Part shown: piece by piece, positions 1 to 9,340 of the stretch | Layout: each line of letters starts with the position of its first letter | How positions within the stretch are numbered: the first letter of the stretch is position 1 | From: Bacteroidota bacterium | GTDB lineage: Bacteria > Bacteroidota > Ignavibacteria > Ignavibacteriales > Ignavibacteriaceae | Assembly (NCBI GenBank): GCA_023475265.1 | Contig: JAMCWE010000030.1 | Coordinates: forward strand, 1 to 45,929 | Length of the DNA stretch: 45,929 nucleotides | Direction: 5' to 3' | The notes under the pieces: model-generated | Seen by the model: the letters and a program-made list of their open reading frames with translations, nothing else | Told to the model about the DNA's origin: nothing | Databases searched by the model: none | Translations under genes and position numbers: made by a program

Positions 1-1
1 T

Positions 2-619
2 GAGCCATATGCCTTAGCTGTACAACTCGTTTATGGTAAGGAACTATCGGAAGAGTTTTCGGTAGGCGGAAGAATTAAATATGCGAATCAAAATCTCGGT
101 AATAGCATGGTGCCTGTATATAATCAAGTGATAAAAGATTCAGTACTAACAACGGATACAACTTATGCAGTAAATAACTACTCCTTAAATGTTTTAGCAT
201 TTGATTTCGGAACAATATACAAAACCGGACTCAAGAGCCTCGCGTTCGGAATGTCTATTAGTAACTTTTCCAGAGAGATTGCTTACGAGCGTGAGAGCTT
301 TCAACTTCCCTTAACTTTTAGATTTGGAATCTCTATGAACATTGTGGATTTTATCCCGGGCATGGCGGAGAATAATTCTTTTGTTGTATCAATCGATGCA
401 GTTCATCCACGCTCATATTCTGAGTTTCTCAATATCGGAGGTGAGTATATTTTTATGAAAACGTTCTCACTTCGTGCAGGTTATGTAACAAAGCAGGATG
501 ATTATGGCCTAACCTTAGGTTTAGGTGTTAGTAAATTCGGTTTCGCCTTTGATTATTCTTACACACCGCACAAGATTTTTAATAATATCCAAAGATTTTC
601 ACTTAGTTTCTCACTATAA
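2..619 (+). CDS. PorV/PorQ-family outer-membrane beta-barrel protein (5' end missing)
   Basis: The reading frame is open from the first bases of the window to the stop at 617-619, so the N-terminus and signal peptide lie outside. About 205 residues are visible. They have the alternating polar/aromatic pattern of a small outer-membrane barrel, with phrases such as FDFGTIYKTGLKSLAFGMS, QLPLTFRFGISMN and LRAGYVTKQDDYGLTLGLG that are typical of PorV/PorQ-type proteins of Bacteroidota and Ignavibacteria. PorV is known as an outer-membrane shuttle of type IX secretion, but this broad family has many paralogues and no specific role can be assigned here. The last residues, FSLSFSL, end in an aliphatic/aromatic strand as outer-membrane barrels do. 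It lies 59 bases before a TonB-dependent receptor in the same orientation, which suggests a shared envelope operon. The first internal ATG at 107 is not the true start. Confidence 0.75.
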   Translation, partial: EPYALAVQLVYGKELSEEFSVGGRIKYANQNLGNSMVPVYNQVIKDSVLTTDTTYAVNNYSLNVLAFDFGTIYKTGLKSLAFGMSISNFSREIAYERESFQLPLTFRFGISMNIVDFIPGMAENNSFVVSIDAVHPRSYSEFLNIGGEYIFMKTFSLRAGYVTKQDDYGLTLGLGVSKFGFAFDYSYTPHKIFNNIQRFSLSFSL

Positions 620-678
620 CCGCTTCTGAAAAGAGAGACTATGTTTTCCTGAGTGCTATACAATTATAGGAGATTAAA

Positions 679-3600
679 ATGAAATTCAAATATGTCTTGC
701 TGATAACATTAGTTTTAGGTTTCTCAATATTCGTCCTTGCTGGAACGAGCGGAAAGATTGCCGGGAAAGTGACAGATGCGGAGAACGGACAACCGCTTCC
801 AAGCGTCAACGTTATCATAGAAGGAACTTCGATGGGAGCGGTTACAAATATAGACGGCTCGTTCGTAATTCTTAATGTTCCTCCAGGTACTTACAATATC
901 AGGTTCAGCATGGTGGGTTATGAAAAGATTCTCGTCGAAGGAGTGAGAGTTGAGATAGATCTAACAAGTACTATTAATGCTCAATTACGTGTAGCTGCTG
1001 TTACTGTAGGAGAAGTAATTGTTACTGCGCAGCACCCTGTCGTTACAAAGGACGTTTCTAACAGTATAATTAATATTCAAACAGAAAATATCCAGACTCT
1101 TCCGGTTCAAACAGTAGCAGATGTTCTTTATTTACAAGCTGGAATTGAAAAAGGAAGCAGCGGCATACTTGTGCGCGGCGGCGGTGCAAACCAAACTATA
1201 TATATGGTTGATGGTTTCAGGCTTAACGATGAAAGATCGAATATTCCATATTCTGCAGTAAGCCTGGCTTCTGCAAAGGACATTCAAGTGCAAACCGGAG
1301 GTTTCAATGCTGAATATGGAAATGTTAGATCCGGTATAGTTAATATTATTACTAAAGACGGCGACCGGAATCGTTATTCTGCAACAATAAATGTTAATTA
1401 TGCACCTCCGCAGCAGAAGCATTTCGGTTTATCACCTTACGATCCGAATTCATATTTCAACCGTCCTTTTACTGATCCAACTGTTTGTTGGACAGGTACC
1501 AATAACGGAGCGTGGGATCAATATACTCAAGAAAGTTATCCGACATTTCAAGGTTGGAATGCCATCGCGCTTAAAACTCTACAGGATAATGATCCTTCGA
1601 ATGATTTAACACCTTTGGGTGCTAAGAGGCTATGGGAGTGGCAGCACCGGCGAATCGGTGATATCAGCAATCCGGATTACACTATTGATGCAGGTTTCGG
1701 CGGACCTGTTCCATTAATTGGTCAGCAGCTTGGCGATCTGCGTTTTTATGTATCATATTTTACTGAACGAAATATGTTTGTTATTCCTCTTTCCCGCGAT
1801 TCATACTCAGATAATCACATTGAACTAAAACTAAATTCTAATATCACTAAAGATATTAAACTTACATTAATGGGAATTTACGGAGAAGACAATTCTGTCT
1901 CTCCATATGAGTGGACAACTGTGCCTAACGGCTATTTAATGAGGAGCCAGTCGGAAGTTGCCAGCCTTCTCACCAGCACTGACGGAATGAATGTTTTATA
2001 TATGCCGGATAGATATAGCCCAAGCTCTATCTATCGAAATGTTTTCGGTATTACACTTACACATGTGTTAAGTCCAACAACTTTTTATGATATATCTGTA
2101 CAACGCAATGAAAGCCGCTATAACACTTTTCAAACGCAAACCCGTGATACTTCAAAAATTTACCAGCCGATACCTGGATATTTTGTAGACGAAGCTCCGT
2201 TCGGTTATTGGGGCTACAGCACCGGATCCATTGACGGTGTAATGAGCATGGGTGGATGGATGAACTTGGGCCGCGACCAAAGTGTTAATGCTACATACTC
2301 TTTGCTATGTAGTATTACAAGCCAGTTTGACGCGTATAACCAAATTAAGTCAGGTTTCCAGTTCTATTACAATGACTATAATATTAATTCCGGCACATAC
2401 AGTCCATCGATGTCAACTTGGACCAGAAATTTGCAGTATCATATTTTCCCATATAGATTTGGTGCATATGCTCAGGACAAACTTGAGTTTCAAGGTTTCA
2501 TTGCTAATCTTGGTGTAAGACTCGACTATTCAAATCCAAATACAGAATATTTAAATCTTGATCCATATAACAATCTGTACAGCGCCGGTGCCGGTAATCA
2601 GATAACTCAAAATTCACCTAAGCAGAATGCTAATTCTGAAATGTACATTAGCCCGCGCCTTGGTATTTCGCATCCGATCACTGAAGACTCAAAATTGTAT
2701 TTTAATTACGGGCACTTTGTTTCTGAGCCGTCTTCATCTTACAGGTTTCTTATTCAACAAGAATCTAATGGACAAGTTGATTACATGGGAAATCCCAACA
2801 TGAGCTTTGAGAAGACTATCGCATATGAATTGGGCTACGAACAGAATTTATACAACACAGTATTATTTCATCTTGCAGCATATTACAAGGATGTAACCAA
2901 TCAGCCCGGATGGATACTTTATCAGAGTATTAATACTTCTGTCAATTACCGCAGGGCAGCAAGCAATAACTATGCTGACATCCGCGGTTTTGAAGTTACT
3001 TTGTCGAAAGTTACCGGAGGATGGCTTAGGGGATTTATTAACTACACTTATGATGTAGTAACTTCGGGATACTTCGATGTAACTCAGTATTATCAAGATA
3101 TAAATAAACAGCGTGCTTATCTGCTGTTGAATCCACAGCAGTCGAAGCCGGTGCCTCAGCCATATGCAAGAGCTAACATAGAATTAGTTACTCCTGATAA
3201 TTATGGACCGGAGGTAATGGGCACAAATCCGCTTGGAGGCTGGAGTCTAAGTATCCTTGCAAATTGGCAGTCAGGAGCGCATGCAACATATAACCCGAAT
3301 AATGTTCCAGGAGTTTCTAATAATGTTCAATGGGTAGATTATTTTGGTTTAGATATGAGGCTGGCAAAAGATTTCAGAGGATTTGCAAACCTTACGGGTG
3401 TGAATTTCCAACTTTATTTAGACATTACGAATGTATTTAACTTCAAGTATCTCAACATGGCGGGATTTGTGGATTCATACGATTATCAAGACTACTTGTC
3501 ATCTCTGTGCTTCTCGGGGGAAACGGGCGATCACAATGGTAATGATAAAATCGGTGATTATCGCCCCGGCAATGTAGCATACGATCCGCTTCAGCCGAAT

Positions 3601-3738
3601 CCCAATAACGATCCGGCGATTACAGCTGCAAACAATAGAAGAAAAGAAACAAAATCTTATATCAATATGCCTAATGATGAATCAATGGCGTTTTTAAATC
3701 CCCGTCATTTCAGTTTCGGCATCAGAGTAAATTTCTGA
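679..3738 (+). CDS. TonB-dependent receptor with carboxypeptidase-regulatory-like N-terminal domain
   Basis: This 1019-residue outer-membrane receptor probably takes up or senses a large ligand using TonB energy. Residues 1-21 form a signal peptide (MKFKYVLLITLVLGFSIFVLA). Residues about 25-105 are a carboxypeptidase-regulatory-like beta-sandwich (GKIAGKVTDAENGQPLPSVN, then a PPGTYNIRFSMVGY-type segment). Residues about 125-235 form the plug, with LPVQTVADVL, VRGGGANQTIYMVDGF and GFNAEYGNVRSGIVNIITKDG-like signatures. The rest is a 22-strand-type barrel rich in Tyr and Asn, ending in FGIRVNF with the expected C-terminal Phe. The start is supported by AGGAG at 668-672, six bases before the ATG. 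It shares its layout with SusC-like and CirA-like receptors, but there is no SusD partner next to it, so SusC is not claimed. The substrate is unknown. Confidence 0.9.
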   Translation: MKFKYVLLITLVLGFSIFVLAGTSGKIAGKVTDAENGQPLPSVNVIIEGTSMGAVTNIDGSFVILNVPPGTYNIRFSMVGYEKILVEGVRVEIDLTSTINAQLRVAAVTVGEVIVTAQHPVVTKDVSNSIINIQTENIQTLPVQTVADVLYLQAGIEKGSSGILVRGGGANQTIYMVDGFRLNDERSNIPYSAVSLASAKDIQVQTGGFNAEYGNVRSGIVNIITKDGDRNRYSATINVNYAPPQQKHFGLSPYDPNSYFNRPFTDPTVCWTGTNNGAWDQYTQESYPTFQGWNAIALKTLQDNDPSNDLTPLGAKRLWEWQHRRIGDISNPDYTIDAGFGGPVPLIGQQLGDLRFYVSYFTERNMFVIPLSRDSYSDNHIELKLNSNITKDIKLTLMGIYGEDNSVSPYEWTTVPNGYLMRSQSEVASLLTSTDGMNVLYMPDRYSPSSIYRNVFGITLTHVLSPTTFYDISVQRNESRYNTFQTQTRDTSKIYQPIPGYFVDEAPFGYWGYSTGSIDGVMSMGGWMNLGRDQSVNATYSLLCSITSQFDAYNQIKSGFQFYYNDYNINSGTYSPSMSTWTRNLQYHIFPYRFGAYAQDKLEFQGFIANLGVRLDYSNPNTEYLNLDPYNNLYSAGAGNQITQNSPKQNANSEMYISPRLGISHPITEDSKLYFNYGHFVSEPSSSYRFLIQQESNGQVDYMGNPNMSFEKTIAYELGYEQNLYNTVLFHLAAYYKDVTNQPGWILYQSINTSVNYRRAASNNYADIRGFEVTLSKVTGGWLRGFINYTYDVVTSGYFDVTQYYQDINKQRAYLLLNPQQSKPVPQPYARANIELVTPDNYGPEVMGTNPLGGWSLSILANWQSGAHATYNPNNVPGVSNNVQWVDYFGLDMRLAKDFRGFANLTGVNFQLYLDITNVFNFKYLNMAGFVDSYDYQDYLSSLCFSGETGDHNGNDKIGDYRPGNVAYDPLQPNPNNDPAITAANNRRKETKSYINMPNDESMAFLNPRHFSFGIRVNF

Positions 3739-3771
3739 TATTATTTCTTGGCAAATAAAAGGAGTATTATA

Positions 3772-5928
3772 ATGTTTCGTGTACACAAATGCTTAATTAC
3801 TTTAGCTGCGGCAGCTAGTTTGTTTTCAGTTACACCTCCATTATCAGCGCAGGTTTCCGAAACACAGACTCGATATATACGTGTTGGATCGCTTCAGAGC
3901 AAGTTTACGGCCATAGGCGCTGAGCGGGCATGGAATAATGTTTACTACGAAGGGCTGACGTGGCCATCAGATTATCTTTACCAGGATAATGCAGTTATTG
4001 AACGTACATACATCGGCTGCAAAGATTTTACAGACTCAAAAAATCAACATTGGGACAACTATTGTAATGGTATAAATACGGCATATGCAGGTGTCACAAT
4101 TTATCCGATGGAAATAAAAGAGACTGCGAAGTTCGCTAATCCAACAATATATGTAGATGGAGTAGATGTCAGCGCTCCATACAGTGGTGATATTGATAGT
4201 GTAGATGCTAATCAAATTGCTGATCGAATTGTTACTAACATTGTTAATACTTCGATGGGTATTACAATGACAAGGCGCGTCCTGGCTTTTAGTCAGCAAT
4301 ACCATGACAACTATTTTATAATTGAATATACTTTTAAGAATACCGGATATGTTGATGCTAATACTACGAAAGTTCTGAATGCAACTGTGAAGGGATTCCG
4401 CTTTGGATTTCTTAACAGATATAGTGTTTGCCGCGAAGGTGCTGACAAAATGGGTTATGATCAGGAATACGGAAAACATAGCTGGGTTACTAGGCGTGGC
4501 GAAGATTATCCCCAGCATGCAAATGATGTTTCGGGTTTAACTGAGTCAAGCCCGCTTCCTCAATGGCTGCGTGCAGGTTTTGAATGGACCGGACAAAGAG
4601 CTGAAAATACTTATGACAATATCGGTTCGCCGGATGTTATAACAGGAACAGGCCGATTAAGTTCACCTCAATTTGCAGGGATTGTGACTCTACACGCAGA
4701 TAAAACTACAACTGATAAAACAGATGATATTAACCAACCAGCGGTGCTTGGGTGGCATGCAGGCGATACTTATCCGAGTCTCGGTGATATGTCATTATCT
4801 ACAGCTCCGCAGCAGGCAGACATGTATAATTTTTTAAGCGGTGTGCCGTACAAAGGACTCGGCAATCCTAGCGAACGCATGGATGAAGTATATATGTCAA
4901 AGATATCGGATCCCTGGAAAGTTCACAACGATGGCGGCGGTACAGGGCTATGGATTTCTTACGGTCCATGGGATATAAATCCGGGTGACAGTGTAGTTGT
5001 AGTTTTAGCAGTCGGAGTTGATGGATTGGACCGTCAAACTTGCTGGCAAATTGGTAGACGGTGGATGCAGGCGTATAAAAATTCAAGTGACAATGGTCCT
5101 TTTACTCTGCCGGATGGATCGACAACTACAAATAAAGACGTGTACAAAGATACTTGGGTTTATACCGGTAAAGATTCTATTATGAAGACTTTTAGCCGGG
5201 CTGTAAGGAACTATGAACTGGGATATAAAATTCCGGAACCACCGCAGCCACCACCGTTATTTGATGTTAAATCTGGAGGAGACAGGATCACTCTTACCTG
5301 GGATCGCAGCGCATCCGAAAGTCAATCCGGATTTGGCGGTTACAAAATATATCGTGCAGTTGGTACACCCGATACAACCTTTGACGAAATTGCCTCGCTA
5401 CCGCCGGGTACAACTCAATTTGCAGATGTAACTGCACAGAGAGGTTTCTCATATTATTATTATATCTGTGCTTTTAGCAACGGAAGCGATAACACTACCG
5501 GTGGTCCGAACCCAAGTGGTCCTTTGATGAGCAGCCGCTTCTATACAAAAACAAATATTGCTGCATATCTTAGGCGGCAGGCTGGTGAATTCTTATCGAG
5601 CATAAGGATAGTTCCTAATCCATACAATATCAGATCGGCACAAATGCAATATCCGGGAGAACCCGACAAGATCATGTTCTTAAATATTCCCGGACACTGC
5701 ACTATTAGAATTTACACAGAAAATGGAAACCTAATCAATACTATTTATCATGAAGATGGCAGCGGAGACGAACGATGGAACTCAAATACTTCGTCCGGCC
5801 AAGTAGTTGTAAGCGGAGTGTACATTGTTCATTTCACTGTTACGCAAGATTTTACAGATCCGCTAACTGGAGAGTTGAAATATAGGAAAGGTGATACTGC
5901 ATATCAGAAATGTATAATCATCCGGTAA
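3772..5928 (+). CDS. Large secreted protein with Fn3-like region and type IX-like C-terminal sorting domain
   Basis: The protein has 718 residues from the ATG at 3772, which is preceded by AAAAGGAG at 3757-3764. An upstream in-frame TTG at 3748 has no such site and was not chosen. Residues 1 to about 27 are a signal peptide ending near PLSAQ. The large N-terminal part is unfamiliar, rich in Tyr, Trp and Asp, and probably beta-structured. At about residues 490-590 there is an Fn3-like segment (ITLTWDRSASESQSGFGGYKIYR, cut by loops). The C-terminal 100 residues run IVPNPYN, then IRIYTENGNLINTI, then SGVYIVHFTV, which is the pattern of type IX secretion C-terminal domains and FlgD-like Ig domains. 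It lies 33 bases after the receptor gene and before a lipoprotein, so it may be the surface partner of that receptor. Type IX sorting is an inference from resemblance only. The ligand and enzymatic activity, if any, are unknown. Confidence 0.7.
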   Translation: MFRVHKCLITLAAAASLFSVTPPLSAQVSETQTRYIRVGSLQSKFTAIGAERAWNNVYYEGLTWPSDYLYQDNAVIERTYIGCKDFTDSKNQHWDNYCNGINTAYAGVTIYPMEIKETAKFANPTIYVDGVDVSAPYSGDIDSVDANQIADRIVTNIVNTSMGITMTRRVLAFSQQYHDNYFIIEYTFKNTGYVDANTTKVLNATVKGFRFGFLNRYSVCREGADKMGYDQEYGKHSWVTRRGEDYPQHANDVSGLTESSPLPQWLRAGFEWTGQRAENTYDNIGSPDVITGTGRLSSPQFAGIVTLHADKTTTDKTDDINQPAVLGWHAGDTYPSLGDMSLSTAPQQADMYNFLSGVPYKGLGNPSERMDEVYMSKISDPWKVHNDGGGTGLWISYGPWDINPGDSVVVVLAVGVDGLDRQTCWQIGRRWMQAYKNSSDNGPFTLPDGSTTTNKDVYKDTWVYTGKDSIMKTFSRAVRNYELGYKIPEPPQPPPLFDVKSGGDRITLTWDRSASESQSGFGGYKIYRAVGTPDTTFDEIASLPPGTTQFADVTAQRGFSYYYYICAFSNGSDNTTGGPNPSGPLMSSRFYTKTNIAAYLRRQAGEFLSSIRIVPNPYNIRSAQMQYPGEPDKIMFLNIPGHCTIRIYTENGNLINTIYHEDGSGDERWNSNTSSGQVVVSGVYIVHFTVTQDFTDPLTGELKYRKGDTAYQKCIIIR

Positions 5929-5984
5929 TTGAAAAATAAGAAGCTAGTACTGTGTCATTGAAAGAAAAAAATTGTGGAGAAAGC

Positions 5985-7229
5985 ATGAAAAAATATTTAT
6001 TCAAATTATTTATATTCACGATATTTCTGGCAGTCACTTCGTTTGTATATTTTGTCGGCTGTTCAAATATCGTTACGCCAAGTCTTTATTCCACCGTACC
6101 AACGGGCCCAACTGGATCAACACCAGAGATTACTTCTGTTGATCCTCCCAATGTAGCACTTGCCGGTGTAACAAACATTACAATAACAGGCAATAATTTT
6201 TTATCAGATACTTCAGCAATAAAAGTTTATTTCGGCAAGCAGGCCGGAACTATTCTAACAGCTTCTCCAACAAAGATAACTGTAATTTCCCCGAACATAG
6301 CAGGCTCGGTAAAGATAAAAATAAGCACTAACGTTGCGGAGCCTTACAGCAATACATACGATTATTTGTTAAACGCAGCATCAAAAGATTGGTATCCGGA
6401 TGTTAAAGATCATACAAATATACCGATGTCTATCATAATTGATAATGCCGGGAACATTTATTCTTCAAATTATGCCATGGGTGTAGTTCAGATTACGCCT
6501 GACAGTGTTTCAACTCTTTATTCTGCTAAGGGCGGCGAGACTTACTGGACTACTATGAGATTAGGTACGGGTGGTGTTTTATACGCTGCCAGAGGTAATC
6601 AGGCGGTATTCACAATTCCAGCAGGCGGCGGTAAAAATTCTGCATGGGTTGTACTCTCACCTAGTACTTTAAAAATTTCGCAAATTGAATTCGATCCATT
6701 AGGTAATATGTGGGCAGCGGGAAAAAATTCGGCAATCTATAAAATTAAACCGGATAAAAGCTATTCCTCATATCCATTTAATTTTAACGTAACGGCAATG
6801 CGAGTGTTTGTCAACGGTAGTACTACTTATCTTTACGCAGCCGTTCAGCAGGATTCAATGACTACAATTATGCGCATGCCTATCGATTCAAACGGCAATC
6901 TCGGAACTCAAGAAACTTATTTTGATTTTTCGAGTGAATATGGGAGGGGATTCACTATAAATGATATTACCTTTGCTGCCGACGGCGAAATGTTTCTTGC
7001 TACAAATTTGCCTTCACCGATAGTTTATGTTAATAATGATAAATCAACCGGTGTATTGTATCCGAGTATACTTTTGAAATCTCCGGCGTTATCTTTAGCC
7101 TGGGGAACCGGAAACTATCTATATTACGTAAGGCGTCAGATAAATGATGCAACCGGTGCGTTTGTTCTTCCGCAAACTATTGTTAAATTGGATTTGCAGA
7201 AACCAGGTGCGCCCTATTACGGAAAGTAA
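5985..7229 (+). CDS. IPT/TIG-domain lipoprotein with propeller-like repeats
   Basis: The ATG at 5985 (MKKYLFKLF) is chosen because GGAGA lies at 5976-5980 and a lipoprotein signal follows directly; an earlier in-frame TTG at 5952 adds 11 unlikely residues. The predicted length is 414 residues. The hydrophobic signal ends in YFVGC, so Cys26 is the probable lipidated residue. Residues about 45-125 form an IPT/TIG Ig-like domain (PEITSVDPPNVALAGVTNIT, then ITGNNF and VKIKIST). The remainder has recurring blocks such as IIIDNAGNIYSS, IEFDPLGNMWAAG and ITFAADGEMFLAT, like NHL or SMP-30-type beta-propeller blades. It is the last gene of the envelope block and lies 56 bases after the secreted protein. 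A surface carbohydrate- or polymer-handling role with the receptor is plausible but not demonstrated. Confidence 0.7.
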   Translation: MKKYLFKLFIFTIFLAVTSFVYFVGCSNIVTPSLYSTVPTGPTGSTPEITSVDPPNVALAGVTNITITGNNFLSDTSAIKVYFGKQAGTILTASPTKITVISPNIAGSVKIKISTNVAEPYSNTYDYLLNAASKDWYPDVKDHTNIPMSIIIDNAGNIYSSNYAMGVVQITPDSVSTLYSAKGGETYWTTMRLGTGGVLYAARGNQAVFTIPAGGGKNSAWVVLSPSTLKISQIEFDPLGNMWAAGKNSAIYKIKPDKSYSSYPFNFNVTAMRVFVNGSTTYLYAAVQQDSMTTIMRMPIDSNGNLGTQETYFDFSSEYGRGFTINDITFAADGEMFLATNLPSPIVYVNNDKSTGVLYPSILLKSPALSLAWGTGNYLYYVRRQINDATGAFVLPQTIVKLDLQKPGAPYYGK

Positions 7230-7661
7230 CATTGAAAATCTGTTCTCTAAATTATATAACAAAAATCAATTGATTAAAAAATAATTACAAGAATTCCGGT
7301 ATTTTTGGGCAAAAGCATTCCTCTAGTTGATGAACTAGCTAAGTAATAAAAATTTGATTATATAAGTATAGAAGTTTTAATAATGCTCTAGTAATGAGCT
7401 ATTATAAAAGAATTAAAAATTAATATCTTTTTCGATTAACCAAATGTGACGATGAAAAAATATTTTTATGAATTTGTGGGTAAATAATTAATTATGAAGA
7501 GTTCGCAAATTATTAAAAGTTTATTTAACTTTGGTTCGTTAAAATTATCTTTAATCACAAAACAAGAAAGTAATTGAGCAGTAATTTAACCTGCCTTAAA
7601 ATACACCAAGCTAGTTCCAAGTTTTTATCGATAGTAAGTTTGAAAATCAAAAGGAAAAAAC
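7230..7661. other. 432-base intergenic region, no gene recognised
   Basis: This AT-rich stretch separates the envelope block from pyrK. It holds a short hairpin (CTAGTT at 7323-7328, AACTAG at 7333-7338) without a T-run, and a few very short ORFs without ribosome-binding sites. The pyrK promoter should lie within it, but I see no convincing -35/-10 pair. Confidence 0.6.
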
Positions 7662-8423
7662 TTGTTCATTGTTGAAGCTCCAGTTGAAAAAGTTATTGAA
7701 CTTGATAACCAAATATTCTTACTTAAAATTCATTGTCCGGAAATTACTAGATCAATAAAACCCGGCCAATTTGTAAATGTAAGAGTATCCGAAACAATTT
7801 ATCCATTGTTACGAAGACCTTTCAGCGTGTGTGATGTTGAAGGTGAATACTTTTATCTTATGTTTAATGTCTTCGGGGAAGGCACAAAAATTTTAGCGAG
7901 CAAACATTTCGGTGATACTGTAGATATTCTTGGACCACTTGGAAACGGATTTAATTTTAATGATGATTATGAGACTGCGATAATTGTAGCCGGAGGATTA
8001 GGTGCTGCACCATTCCCATATTTAATTAGAGAAATTGGAAATGATAAAAATGTACTTTCTTTCATCGGCGGAAAAACATACCGGGATGTTATTACACACG
8101 GAATGAAAAATATTACCATGGCAACTGATGACGGCTCGTTAGGATTTAAAGGAAATGTAATTGATCTTTTAAATGAGAATATTGAGGTATTGAATAAAAG
8201 CAAAATTAAAATTTTCGCATGCGGTCCGAATGCAATGCTTAGAGCGTTAAAAGATTTTTCCATAAAAAATAATTTTGAATGTGAGGCTTCAACAGAATGT
8301 GCTATGGCATGCGGATTTGGAATTTGCCAAGGCTGTCCAATAGAGTCGACAAAAAATTCTGAAAAATATTTATTAGTTTGTAAAGATGGTCCGGTATTTA
8401 ATGTTCGGGATGTAATAATATGA
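7662..8423 (+). CDS. pyrK: Dihydroorotate dehydrogenase B, electron-transfer subunit (PyrK)
   Basis: PyrK is the FAD and [2Fe-2S] subunit that passes electrons from the PyrD flavin to NAD+ in pyrimidine synthesis. The sequence has the ferredoxin-reductase fold signatures: LLRRPFSVC near residues 47-55 for FAD binding, GGLGAAPFPY near 109-118 for the nucleotide, and FACGPNAML near 186. The C-terminal cluster ligands are visible as ACGFGICQGC plus the later Cys of LVCKDGPVF, four cysteines in the PyrK pattern. The length of 253 residues is normal. Translation appears to start at TTG (7662), six bases after AAGGAA at 7651-7656, because no ATG exists upstream in this frame and the N-terminus aligns with family expectation. 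It overlaps pyrD by four bases (ATGA), the classic coupling for this heteromer. Confidence 0.92.
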   Translation: MFIVEAPVEKVIELDNQIFLLKIHCPEITRSIKPGQFVNVRVSETIYPLLRRPFSVCDVEGEYFYLMFNVFGEGTKILASKHFGDTVDILGPLGNGFNFNDDYETAIIVAGGLGAAPFPYLIREIGNDKNVLSFIGGKTYRDVITHGMKNITMATDDGSLGFKGNVIDLLNENIEVLNKSKIKIFACGPNAMLRALKDFSIKNNFECEASTECAMACGFGICQGCPIESTKNSEKYLLVCKDGPVFNVRDVII

Positions 8424-9337
8424 ACAACATTGATTTATCAGTTCAAGTCGGATCACTAAAATTTCGTAATCCAATTTTATTAGCTTCCGGGACAGTTGGT
8501 TACGGAAATGAAATGTCCGAATTTTTAGATCTGAATAAAATCGGTGGAATTGTAACAAAGTCATTAAGTTTGAAACCGAGAAAAGGAAACCCACCGCAGC
8601 GAATAGTAGAAACACCTTCAGGAATGTTAAATGCAATTGGATTAGCTAATGTTGGAGTAGAAGTATTCTTAAAAGAAAAAATTCCTTTCCTAAAAAAATA
8701 TGATGTTCCGTTGATCTGTAATATTGCTGCTAGTTCAGTTGAAGAATATGTTGAATGTACCAGGATATTAACTGAAGAAGAAACAATTAAAGCTTTCGAA
8801 ATAAATGTATCATGTCCAAATGTAAAAGAAGGCGGATTACAATTCGGTAATGATATTAATGCTGTGGGAAAAATAACTGAAAAAGTAAAAGCAGTAACTA
8901 ATAAACCTGTCATTATAAAACTCTCTCCCAACGTTTCTTATATTTCTGATTTTGCAAAAGTTGTAAAAGAAGAAGGCGGTGATGCAGTTTCCGCTATCAA
9001 CACATTAGTGGGAACTGCTTTTGATATTTATACACGCAAGCCAAAAATCAAAAATGTAACCGGCGGATTATCGGGACCAGCAATTAAGCCTGTTGCACTT
9101 GCTAAAGTTCTGGAGATAAGACAAAAAGTTAAAATACCAATAATTGGTATCGGCGGTATTATGAATTGGAAAGATATAATTGAGTTTATGATCGCAGGTT
9201 CATCTGCAATTCAGATTGGTACTTTGAATTTTATAAATCCGGCAGCGGCAATTGAAATGTTAAAATCATTAGAACAATATTGTGTTGCAAATAAAATAGA
9301 AAACATTTCTCAGTTAACTGGTTCATATCGAATTTAA
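8420..9337 (+). CDS. pyrD: Dihydroorotate dehydrogenase B, catalytic subunit (PyrD, class 1B)
   Basis: The enzyme oxidises dihydroorotate to orotate with FMN, the fourth step of UMP synthesis. The 305-residue TIM barrel shows LASGTVGYGNE near residues 20-30, TKSLSLKPRKGNPPQR near 47-62, NVSCPNVKEGG near 134-144 (its Cys is the class 1 catalytic base), KLSPNV near 170, and IPIIGIGGI near 234-242 for phosphate binding of FMN. The neighbouring pyrK makes this the NAD-linked 1B type rather than a quinone- or fumarate-linked enzyme. This type fits an organism that must make pyrimidines without oxygen, although the class also occurs in aerobes. The start overlaps the pyrK stop by four bases, so the two subunits are probably translationally coupled. 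Confidence 0.95.
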   Translation: MNNIDLSVQVGSLKFRNPILLASGTVGYGNEMSEFLDLNKIGGIVTKSLSLKPRKGNPPQRIVETPSGMLNAIGLANVGVEVFLKEKIPFLKKYDVPLICNIAASSVEEYVECTRILTEEETIKAFEINVSCPNVKEGGLQFGNDINAVGKITEKVKAVTNKPVIIKLSPNVSYISDFAKVVKEEGGDAVSAINTLVGTAFDIYTRKPKIKNVTGGLSGPAIKPVALAKVLEIRQKVKIPIIGIGGIMNWKDIIEFMIAGSSAIQIGTLNFINPAAAIEMLKSLEQYCVANKIENISQLTGSYRI

Positions 9338-9340
9338 ATT

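Noticed and set aside
4036-4518. 160-codon open frame on the minus strand inside the secreted-protein gene
   Set aside because: It lies fully antisense to a well-supported gene, has no ribosome-binding site and shows no domain. Similar long antisense frames occur at 8500-8931, 11609-12019 and 43719-44126.
7494-7577. 27-codon ORF upstream of pyrK
   Set aside because: No ribosome-binding site and no coupling to pyrK; AT-rich sequence gives many such short frames.
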